NCBI GenBank assembly: GCA_021823085.1
Contig: JAKAPG010000112.1
Span: 1 to 5,757 of the forward strand
From: Thermoplasmata archaeon
Lineage (GTDB): Archaea; Thermoplasmatota; Thermoplasmata; Lutacidiplasmatales; UBA184
Length of the DNA stretch: 5,757 nt
Direction of reading: 5' to 3'
Notes under the pieces: generated by a model
What the model was told of the DNA's origin: nothing
The model's input: only the letters and a program-made list of their open reading frames with translations
Database searches by the model: none
Shown: positions 1 to 4,752 of the stretch, piece after piece
Numbering within the stretch: the first letter of the stretch is position 1
Layout of the letters: each line of letters starts with the position of its first letter
Translations under genes and position numbers: made by a program

Positions 1-189
1 TCTTTTCGGATAGTGTCTTAGCCGGCCGGAAGGAGGTTTCACGCAGCCGGGTTTCGACCGATGCGTATCCCTGCGTGGCCAAGGCGCCGCTTTCCTCTAC
101 CCGAGGCCCGTTCAGCCCGCCCGTCAACCCTTCCGTCACCGCATGAGCTCCCTCAACTCAAATTAGGTAGTTCGCCAATCGAGGACGCG
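1..189. other. Upstream region without a supported gene
   Basis: No convincing gene is visible. A frame open from base 1 stops with TAG at 19-21, so the last few codons of an upstream gene could end there, but seven codons are too few to judge. A strong Shine-Dalgarno-like AAGGAGGT lies at 30-37 with no ATG, GTG or TTG at a usable distance; the next ATG is at 61, 24 bases past the GGAGG core. The frame from 61 is continuous with the ABC ATPase, but its first 43 residues are rich in Pro, Arg and Ser and match nothing in ABC ATPases, so I treat them as untranslated. Confidence 0.5.
156..167 (+). promoter_or_regulatory. Candidate archaeal TATA-type promoter of the ABC exporter operon
   Basis: The A/T-rich stretch ACTCAAATTAGG stands out from GC-rich surroundings. 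Its centre is about 27 bases before the ATG at 190. In many archaea this spacing places transcription initiation at or next to the start codon, giving a leaderless mRNA. This supports the ATG at 190 over the one at 61. There is no good BRE match, so the call is inferred from spacing and composition. Confidence 0.35.
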
Positions 190-855
190 ATGCGGGGGAT
201 GGATTCGACGGTCCCAGGAGTCCCGGTTCTCCAAGCCCGTGAGCTGGTCAAGCGGTTTGGCCGGAAGCTTGTCCTCGACGGGGTCAACCTCGACGTTCGC
301 CCGGGGGAGGTGGTGGCCCTCGTGGGCGAGAACGGCTCGGGGAAGACTACCCTCCTTCGAATGCTGGGTGGTCTTCTGCGCCCCGATGCTGGGTGGACGG
401 ACGCCCGGACCGAGATTGGTTACTGCCCTCAGATTCCCGGCCTCATCGAGCTTCTGAATGCCGAAGAACACCTTCGCTATTTCGGCGCGGCGAGGAATCT
501 TCCGGGCGATGTGGCCGTTTCGCAAGGACGCAGGTTGCTCTCGGAGCTGAGGTTTCCTATCGACGACACCACCTCGGTGCGATACCTGTCGAGCGGGAGT
601 CGACAGAAACTCAATCTTGCGCTCGCTGCCCTAGGAGATCCCGGCATCCTCCTTTTCGATGAACCGTACCAGGGGTTCGACCACGGAAGCTACGTCAGCT
701 TCTGGGACCGCATTCGTGCTTGGCAGGATCAGGGCCGTGCCATCATTGTGGTAACCCACCTCCTCGTGGAGCGCCAACGGGCGGATCGCGTTCTCGAGCT
801 CGCGGTCCACCGTGGCTCGACGACCGTCCCGCCGGTAGCCTCGGGGGTTTCGTGA
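190..855 (+). CDS. ABC transporter ATP-binding protein (CcmA-like/ABC-2 exporter type)
   Basis: This is the cytoplasmic ATPase of an ABC exporter, 221 residues from the ATG at 190, which is normal for a single-domain ATPase. All motifs appear in order: Walker A GENGSGKT (about 46-53), Q-loop in YCPQ (Gln about 81), a variant signature LSSGSRQ (about 133-139, instead of LSGGQ), Walker B ILLFDEP (about 153-159), a D-loop-like GFD and the H-loop His in VVTH (about 190). It should bind and hydrolyse ATP as a dimer and drive the membrane protein encoded next. The stop codon overlaps the GTG start of that permease by four bases, which indicates one operon and coupled translation. An ATG at 199 is an alternative start. 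The frame runs upstream to an ATG at 61, but that extension is low-complexity and unlike the family. The substrate is unknown. The short ATPase resembles CcmA heme-exporter subunits, but no other ccm gene is visible. Confidence 0.9.
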   Translation: MRGMDSTVPGVPVLQARELVKRFGRKLVLDGVNLDVRPGEVVALVGENGSGKTTLLRMLGGLLRPDAGWTDARTEIGYCPQIPGLIELLNAEEHLRYFGAARNLPGDVAVSQGRRLLSELRFPIDDTTSVRYLSSGSRQKLNLALAALGDPGILLFDEPYQGFDHGSYVSFWDRIRAWQDQGRAIIVVTHLLVERQRADRVLELAVHRGSTTVPPVASGVS

Positions 856-1562
856 CCTCGGCCCGTCGAATCGCCACCGCCGCCGTCATGCAGGGTCGCG
901 ATCTCTTCCGCCGATACGTCGCGCTCGCCCTCATGGTCGCCCTGCCCCTCCTCTTCTACTTCGCCTTGCTTCCCGGGGGTTATGCGATCATGGTCGGAGG
1001 AATCGGGCTCATGTGGTCGATCTCGGCCGCGGCGCTGTTCGCCGTCCTTGCATCTCGGGATACCGACCCGCGCCTCGTGCTTTCTGGTTATCGTCCTTGG
1101 GAACTCCTCGTCGGTCGCTGGCTCCTGCTCGAAGGGCTCTCGGCGCTGTTGGTCGGGGCCTTTGTGGCGCTCTTTTTAGCGATCTCCCGGCCCACAGCAC
1201 TGGTCGAGCTCGTCCTGGGCGTCGCACTCTCCGGTTTCATTGCGGTCCCGGTCGGACTCACCCTCGGCGCGCTCTTGCCGAGGGAGCTTGAGGGCACCCT
1301 CGTGATCATCGCCTTGGTGGGAATCGAGCTTACCCTACCCGGGAATTCGTCGCTCGCACCCTATCTTCCCCTCTATGGACCTAGCCAGCTTCTCGCCGCC
1401 GCCGCAGCGCTCCACGGCATCTCCCCACCACCCCTCTGGGTTTCCGTTGTCCATGGACTTGCGTATGCGGCCGCCCTCACCCTCCTCGCGGCTCTCCTTT
1501 GGACGCTGAAAGTCCGAACGGTCCACCCCGGTCCCGGTCGTGGGGTATGGCGCCACCACTGA
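852..1562 (+). CDS. ABC-2-type transporter permease
   Basis: This is the integral-membrane partner of the preceding ATPase, 236 residues from the GTG at 852. The start was chosen because GTGA overlaps the ATPase stop, a classic coupled arrangement; an in-frame ATG at 888 is the next option. About six hydrophobic segments are visible, near residues 22-40, 45-67, 89-112, 118-140, 147-165 and 196-220. The cytoplasmic stretch ASRDTDPRLVLSGYRPWELL between segments 2 and 3 resembles the coupling region of ABC-2 and CcmB-type permeases, where the ATPase docks. The tail is short, basic and His-ending. There is no periplasmic binding-protein gene, which fits an exporter. The family is inferred from size, topology and partnership rather than a diagnostic motif, and the substrate (drug, lipid, heme or other) cannot be told. 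Confidence 0.82.
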   Translation: MTSARRIATAAVMQGRDLFRRYVALALMVALPLLFYFALLPGGYAIMVGGIGLMWSISAAALFAVLASRDTDPRLVLSGYRPWELLVGRWLLLEGLSALLVGAFVALFLAISRPTALVELVLGVALSGFIAVPVGLTLGALLPRELEGTLVIIALVGIELTLPGNSSLAPYLPLYGPSQLLAAAAALHGISPPPLWVSVVHGLAYAAALTLLAALLWTLKVRTVHPGPGRGVWRHH

Positions 1563-1756
1563 CGGTCTCGGTCGCCGCACGGTCCACTGCGGAAGGTCGG
1601 TAAGGGCTGCCCTCCCCTCTCGGAACATCCGATCTTCTGTTACGAGGTCAAAGTCGGCCGGGAAAACCAGCTCCGGCGTGGACCACACTTTTCGACCCCG
1701 GATCAAGGACGACTTATGGTCCGAACGTCTATCTAGCCGGAGGGATTCCAGCGGCT
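1563..1756. other. Intergenic gap before the DUF6176-like gene
   Basis: No gene, tRNA or strong hairpin terminator was found. The first part is C-rich with short pyrimidine runs, and no long T run marks a terminator for the ABC operon. The right end carries a candidate promoter for the next gene. A minus-strand open frame crosses this gap into the permease, but its protein has no recognisable family features. Confidence 0.5.
1711..1744 (+). promoter_or_regulatory. Candidate promoter and weak ribosome binding site for the DUF6176-like gene
   Basis: CTTATGG (1713-1719) is the most TATA-like element before the ATG at 1757. Initiation about 26 bases downstream would leave a leader of about 15 bases. 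GGAGGG at 1739-1744 could serve as a ribosome binding site, although its 12-13 base distance from the ATG is longer than usual. The assignment rests on composition and spacing only. Confidence 0.25.
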
Positions 1757-2308
1757 ATGGCCACGTTTGCGATTGCCTTCCCCCTTCTCGAAGGAAAGGA
1801 GGCGGCATTGAGGCGGTTCGCCAAGGACCTGGGTGGTCCTCAGAGCAAGTCCTTTGACGAGTCGCAACGACGTCTGGGAATATCGAAGGAATCCTGGTTC
1901 CTTCAGCCATCACCCGGCGGTCATCCGATTGTGATCACGTTTGATTCTCCCGATGTCCCTCGCGCGCTCGAACTCTTTAGCAAGTCACGAGATCCGTTTG
2001 ACGTCTGGTTCAAGGACGAAGTCAAGGGAATGACCGGGGTCGCCCTGGGTGGCCCACCCCCCCTCCTCCGGAAGAACTCGTCCGCTACCAGCGCTAGAAG
2101 ACACGCGGTAACCAGCGCCCCGAGACCACCCAAAGGAGTGCCTAGATCTGGTGCCGACCGGCACAACCCAGGGATCGACGCTCTCACTATGTCGTACTTC
2201 CCGGTTTCAGCCGAAGGACCCACGTGCGCAGCTCCATCATGCCCAAGCCACTCGTTAATCTCGCGGCTTGCTATGGGGCGAGTCGAACGACCGGATGAAC
2301 CGATTTGA
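1757..2308 (+). CDS. DUF6176-like small protein, probably frameshifted near its C-terminus
   Basis: The N-terminal ~100 residues look like the small alpha/beta (ferredoxin-like) proteins annotated as DUF6176. There is an opening strand, MATFAIAFPLLEGK, then a helix with RRFAKDLGGP and the ESQRRLGI segment, then a strand around ESWFLQPSPGG and HPIVITFDSPD, and a final helix with SRDPFDVWFKDEVKGMTG. No biochemical function is known to me. Such proteins are usually about 100-115 residues, but this frame runs to 183. Everything after GVALGGPPP is a Ser/Arg/Pro-rich tail with no family character, and it overlaps the methyltransferase start. One extra C in the seven-C run at 2057-2063 gives GGPPPPPPEELVRYQR and a stop at 2095-2097, so the product is about 113 residues, which fits the family. 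The true gene probably ends at 2097. The start at 1757 is the only ATG that fits the first strand. Confidence 0.72.
   Translation: MATFAIAFPLLEGKEAALRRFAKDLGGPQSKSFDESQRRLGISKESWFLQPSPGGHPIVITFDSPDVPRALELFSKSRDPFDVWFKDEVKGMTGVALGGPPPLLRKNSSATSARRHAVTSAPRPPKGVPRSGADRHNPGIDALTMSYFPVSAEGPTCAAPSCPSHSLISRLAMGRVERPDEPI
2057..2063 (+). other. C7 homopolymer at the probable frameshift site of the DUF6176-like gene
   Basis: Seven C in a row sit where the protein stops looking like its family. Downstream, the -1 frame (codons CCT CCT CCG GAA GAA CTC from 2062) encodes a plausible short C-terminus ending in TAG at 2095-2097. Explanations are a missing C in the assembly, a real deletion, or ribosomal slippage on Pro codons. 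The exact heptamer (A CCC CCC) is not an ideal tandem -1 slippery site, so an indel is more likely. Confidence 0.6.
2098..2294. other. Region between the restored DUF6176-like stop and the methyltransferase
   Basis: If the small gene really ends at 2097, these 197 bases are intergenic. I see no RNA gene or repeat. GTTAATC at 2254-2260 is a weak TATA-like element that would give transcript initiation near 2284, about 11 bases before the methyltransferase ATG. That supports a separate short-leader promoter, with low confidence. Confidence 0.35.
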
Positions 2309-3122
2309 GTCTCAGTTGCTGCTCGCGGAACCAGCCGTTTCCATCTTGGTCCGAAGCATTCCACTCGAAGACCGTCCGCCACTCCCCCCGGATTGGCTGC
2401 GTGTCGAGATGCTGGAGAGGTACCAGATTCTTCGGCACGTTTGCATCGATGCGGGATCGACCGTTCTTGAGGTAGGATCGGGACCCCATGCGATTGCTAC
2501 GGTACCACTAGCGTTCATGGTCGGAGCCGCGGGGTCTGTGATGGCTGCGGAGCCATCAAGGTGGGGTCGCTTCCGAGCGATCGTTGCGGCCAGCGGGATG
2601 ACGGACCGGATTCACCCGGTCCGGTGTGACGCCCGCCACTTGCCCTTCGAGAGCAGTTCTGTCGACCTCTCGGTGTGTCTCCATGGCATTCGCTCGTTGG
2701 GGGGCCCGGAGAACCTGGTGACAATTCTCCGGGAGATGCTTCGTGTCGCCCCTCGGATTATCCTTGCGGAAACGCTGCCGGTCGCAAAGAACGACGCCCA
2801 GCAGGCCCACCTGGCGATGTACAATCTCCGTCACGAGGTTTTCAAGATGGCCTACGGCCGCCAAGATGATCTCCCATATCCCTCGATGGACACGCTCGTC
2901 GCGCTGGTCGAGAGAGCCGGTGGTTCCGTCGAGGCGTCGAGGGCCTTGGAGATGGACTTGCCGCACGCGCTCGCACACTTTCCCCGCGCCCTGATCGAAG
3001 AGGTGCCCGATGGAATGGAACGGGAGAGCCTTCTTCGAAGATGGGATGAGGCCGATGCCCTTGCGCAGCGTTTCGGGACCGATCATCCTCCCGTTTCGCT
3101 CGTAATCGCGGCTCGAGCGTAG
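2295..3122 (+). CDS. Class I SAM-dependent methyltransferase
   Basis: This is a cytoplasmic methyltransferase of 275 residues with a Rossmann-like SAM-binding fold. Motif I is VLEVGSGPH (57-65). The acidic residue that ends the second strand and contacts the ribose is Glu86 in VMAAEPS. Asp112 in RCDARHLPF is the adenine-side acidic residue, followed by the fourth strand VDLSVCLHGI (123-132). An N-terminal ~55-residue helical cap (ERYQILRHVC) precedes the fold. The C-terminal ~110 residues (MYNLRHEVFKMAYGRQDDLPYPSMD and a helical tail) probably form the substrate lid. The acceptor (small molecule, lipid, protein or RNA) cannot be identified. The ATG at 2295 is preferred; an in-frame ATG at 2268 would add nine residues unlike the family and overlap the upstream frame. 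The gene appears to stand alone, and the transposase remnant begins just after it. Confidence 0.88.
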   Translation: MNRFESQLLLAEPAVSILVRSIPLEDRPPLPPDWLRVEMLERYQILRHVCIDAGSTVLEVGSGPHAIATVPLAFMVGAAGSVMAAEPSRWGRFRAIVAASGMTDRIHPVRCDARHLPFESSSVDLSVCLHGIRSLGGPENLVTILREMLRVAPRIILAETLPVAKNDAQQAHLAMYNLRHEVFKMAYGRQDDLPYPSMDTLVALVERAGGSVEASRALEMDLPHALAHFPRALIEEVPDGMERESLLRRWDEADALAQRFGTDHPPVSLVIAARA

Positions 3123-3142
3123 GGTCCCTTACCCACAGGATC

Positions 3143-3592
3143 TTGACCGGCTTAAATGTGGCGGCAGGCCGAGTTTTGGACTCTTCGGAGCGTCGTGCGG
3201 TTAAGGTGCGCGATGCGCGCACCATCGAGATCATGGTTCTCAACCGACGCGCCGAGCCGATGTCTAGGTGGGGGCTCCTCACCGATTGGCTCGAGGACTC
3301 CTGCGCCCCCTTCCTCGTGACCCTACCCCCCGACATACTCTACGACAACCGCTTCTACCGCGCCATAGACCGTCTCCGGGCGAGACCGGATTCCCTCGAG
3401 GTCAAGGTCTCGAGCGAGGTGATCTGTCCCCTCACTTCGCACCCCGGCCTCTTCCTCCACGACCGCACGAGCACCTGGTTCGAGGGGAGCCACGCCGAGT
3501 TCGGTGCCCGCAGTGGCTACGCCCCGGACCTTCGGACGAACCGGCCCCGTGTCAAGTGGGAAATGGTCGCCACCGAGGACGGGTGGCCGTGA
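3143..3592 (+). pseudogene. IS1634-type transposase, fragment 1 (first catalytic Asp)
   Basis: This piece reads in frame from about 3143 (a TTG that need not be a start) to a stop at 3590-3592. Family character begins near 3215 with IEIMVLNRRAEPMSRWGLL, the conserved segment before the catalytic core, followed by DNRFYRAIDRL. The first catalytic Asp is in LHDRTSTWFEG (codon 3461-3463); D-x-TS-x-(Y/W)-FEG is typical of IS1634 enzymes. The piece ends ATEDGWP, where relatives continue with a hydrophobic strand. That strand appears in the -1 frame directly after (VILTVFTGNTK), so adding one G at about 3589 restores continuity. The large N-terminal helical region of full-length relatives is absent. 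Confidence 0.75.
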
Positions 3593-3938
3593 TCCTCACG
3601 GTCTTCACCGGCAACACCAAGGACGACCAGACACCGAAGACGATACGAGACCCCTTCTCCCGTGTTTTCCGGATCCGGGCCGGGGTGTACCTGGGGAATC
3701 GGGGGATAGAGAATGACAAGGAGGCGACCCCGGACCTCGAGTCCGACGGGGTCCGCCGGATCCTAGCGGTGAGGAACGACGAGCACGAGGACATGCTTCG
3801 GGCGGCTCAGGGAACGTCTCTCGTGGCGGTGAGTCTGAGGAACGAGGTCTGGGAGGTGATTCTCGACCGGGAATGTTTCGTCATGCCGCTCAACGAGGCG
3901 CGCCGGAAGAAGGAGTTGGCGACGCTGGAGCGGAAGGG
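3589..3938 (+). pseudogene. IS1634-type transposase, fragment 2 (second catalytic position, Asp changed to Asn)
   Basis: Reading the frame that starts GTG ATC CTC at 3589 gives VILTVFTGNTKDDQTPKTI, the conserved strand and GNT segment that follow the first catalytic motif. VYLGNRGIENDKEA comes next, where active enzymes have GDRG. The catalytic Asp codon is AAT (Asn) at 3697-3699, one base away from GAT. The piece continues through VRRILAVRNDEH and LNEARRKKELATLERK. The open frame runs on to 3999, but after about 3936 the sequence turns into a Ser/Arg-rich tail while the family-like reading moves to the next -1 frame. The same open frame also extends upstream to 3268, but there it only shadows fragment 1. 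Confidence 0.72.
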
Positions 3939-4331
3939 CGGGCCATCATCGTCGCGCAGCGGGGTCGCGTGGGCAAGGCGAATCACCGCGCGACCCTGAA
4001 GGCGTGCCAAGATGCGTTGACCGAGGCGCCTCTGAGGAACCTCTTCGCCATCGGTTGGGACGAGGGGACGGTGTCGATCCTGCTGGCCCGGATGAAAGCG
4101 ACGGTGGCGTTTCGGAAGCAATGGGCAGGGTGGTGGGCCCTGCGGACCATCACCGAACTTCCGACGGAGGAGGTGGCCGGACCGTATCTGCAGCTCGCCC
4201 GGGCGGAGGAGCGGCACGCCGTGGTCAAGGGGCCCCTGTCGGTCCGGTCCCCATATCACCGGCTGGAGGCGCGGGTGGGAGCCCACCGGCTCGTCTGCCA
4301 TCTCGCCGCGCTGCTGGTGCGGCGCATGATT
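3936..4331 (+). pseudogene. IS1634-type transposase, fragment 3 (catalytic Glu and C-terminal helices)
   Basis: From the GGG at 3936 this frame reads GRAIIVAQRGRVGKANHRAT, then GWWALRTITELPTEEVAGPY. AEERHAVVKGPLSVRSPYHR contains the third catalytic residue, Glu (codon 4206-4208), in the position of the family's vERxFRxLKS segment. It is followed by GAHRLVCHLAALLVRRM, matching the conserved H-rich helix near the end of IS1634 enzymes. The hydrophobic and charged positions are retained, but several residues usually basic or aromatic (such as the FR after the Glu) are altered. The open frame continues to a stop at 4353-4355, but after ATG ATT at 4326-4331 the reading moves to another frame. Confidence 0.72.
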
Positions 4332-4540
4332 GGTGGGCGAAGAAGGCCGGGCTGAAGGACGGGGAGGGCGAGCCGCTCACCGGCCTCTCGACGCCCCAAG
4401 GGTTCCGGAAGGTGAGGGCCTACGAGACGGAGTTCCTCGGGACCGGATAGATACGGATCGTGACGACGAAGCGGAAGCCGCTCCAAGAAGCCGCCCTGAG
4501 GGCGGTCGACGTGGACGGCGAGAGGTTCCTGGGAGGCTGG
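4328..4540 (+). pseudogene. IS1634-type transposase, fragment 4 (C-terminal tail with an in-frame stop)
   Basis: From 4328 the frame reads DWWAKKAGLKDGEGEPLTGL, then RKVRAYETEFLGTG and TAG at 4448-4450. The same frame continues past the stop with IRIVTTKRKPLQEAALRAV, which resembles the strand-plus-helix tail (V-T-x-x-T-P-x-Q-x-x-L) found at the end of many IS1634 proteins. The TAG is therefore more likely a nonsense mutation than the original stop. Family-like reading fades after about 4540. The C-terminus is the least certain part of the reconstruction. Confidence 0.55.
4491..4505. repeat. Perfect short hairpin (6-bp stem, 3-base loop)
   Basis: CCGCCC at 4491-4496 and GGGCGG at 4500-4505 are exact reverse complements around TGA. 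No T run follows, so it is not a standard intrinsic terminator. It falls inside the transposase tail, where the codons (Ala-Ala-Leu-Arg-Ala-Val) could produce it by chance. Confidence 0.5.
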
Positions 4541-4752
4541 ACTTGCCTCCTGCAGCCCCTCGGTGTAGGAAAACTTTCGTCGGGGTTGGCCCCCTCGACC
4601 GGCTATCGGAGAATCGCGCTACCCCTGTGCCGAACTCGGATCCGGGCGCCGGCATCGCGCGGACCCGACTCACAATACAGACAATAAAGATTGATAGACC
4701 TATTTAGACTACCGGTCAATTACTTAAGTGTTCCAGAGAAATTCCAGCCTCG
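4541..4752. other. Gap between the transposon remnant and the phosphate transporter
   Basis: No gene is supported here. The left part (4541-4670) is GC-rich and may contain the missing right end of the insertion sequence. GGTGTAGGAAAACTTTC at 4562-4578 is a candidate end sequence, but it has no good partner on the left. From about 4676 the composition turns sharply A/T-rich until about 4740, which is typical of an archaeal promoter region. Confidence 0.45.
4690..4729 (+). promoter_or_regulatory. Candidate promoter and operator of the phosphate transporter
   Basis: TATTTAGA at 4701-4708 is a good TATA-like box. Initiation about 26 bases on (near 4730) would give a leader of about 23 bases before the ATG at 4753. 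TAGAC occurs at 4695-4699 and again at 4705-4709, exactly 10 bases apart, so the second copy overlaps the box. ATTGA (4690-4694) and TCAAT (4716-4720) form an inverted pair around it, and ACTTAAGT (4722-4729) is palindromic near the expected initiation point. These could be binding sites of a regulator, for example a phosphate-responsive one. That is inference. Confidence 0.4.

Larger units (their letters stand above)
3143..4540 (+). mobile_element. Degraded IS1634-family insertion sequence remnant
   Basis: Four consecutive pieces in three reading frames read, in the right order, like one DDE transposase of the IS1634 family. They contain the first Asp in LHDRTSTWFEG, the TGNT segment, the NRGI segment where GDRG is expected, the AEERHAVVKG segment carrying the Glu, and the RSPYH motif. 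Three apparent single-base losses, a catalytic Asp-to-Asn change and a nonsense codon make it inactive. The usual ~100 or more N-terminal residues are not found between the methyltransferase stop (3122) and the first recognisable motif (about 3215). No convincing terminal inverted repeats or target-site duplication were found, so the outer limits are uncertain. It lies between the methyltransferase and the phosphate transporter promoter. Confidence 0.75.

Noticed and set aside
61..189. N-terminal extension of the ABC ATPase from the ATG at 61
   Set aside because: The 43 added residues are rich in Pro, Arg and Ser, match no ABC ATPase start, and a TATA-like element lies inside the stretch. The ATG at 190 gives a normal length.
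720..851. Permease start at the ATG at 720
   Set aside because: It would overlap the ATPase gene by more than 130 bases and adds a Gly/Arg/Pro-rich stretch typical of out-of-frame reading. The GTG at 852 with a four-base overlap fits far better.
1335..1706. Minus-strand open frame across the permease end and intergenic gap
   Set aside because: Its protein is charged and lacks any motif, and most of it is antisense to the permease. Such frames are common in GC-rich DNA.
2268..2294. Methyltransferase start at the ATG at 2268
   Set aside because: It adds nine residues (MLWGESNDR) without family character; the ATG at 2295 is more plausible, although 2268 cannot be excluded.
1921..2382. Minus-strand open frame opposite the DUF6176-like gene and methyltransferase start
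   Set aside because: No recognisable domain; it is antisense to two better-supported genes.
2556..3336. Long minus-strand open frames (2556-3086 and 2842-3336) opposite the methyltransferase
   Set aside because: The + strand encodes clear SAM-binding motifs over this stretch; the minus readings are Arg/His/Pro-rich without a family signature.
3807..4301. Minus-strand open frame opposite the transposase remnant
   Set aside because: No motif, while the + strand holds the ordered transposase motifs.
3171..4578. AGTTTT (3172-3177) and AAAACT (4570-4575) as terminal inverted repeats of the insertion sequence
   Set aside because: Only six bases match and flanking bases disagree, which is too short to define element ends.
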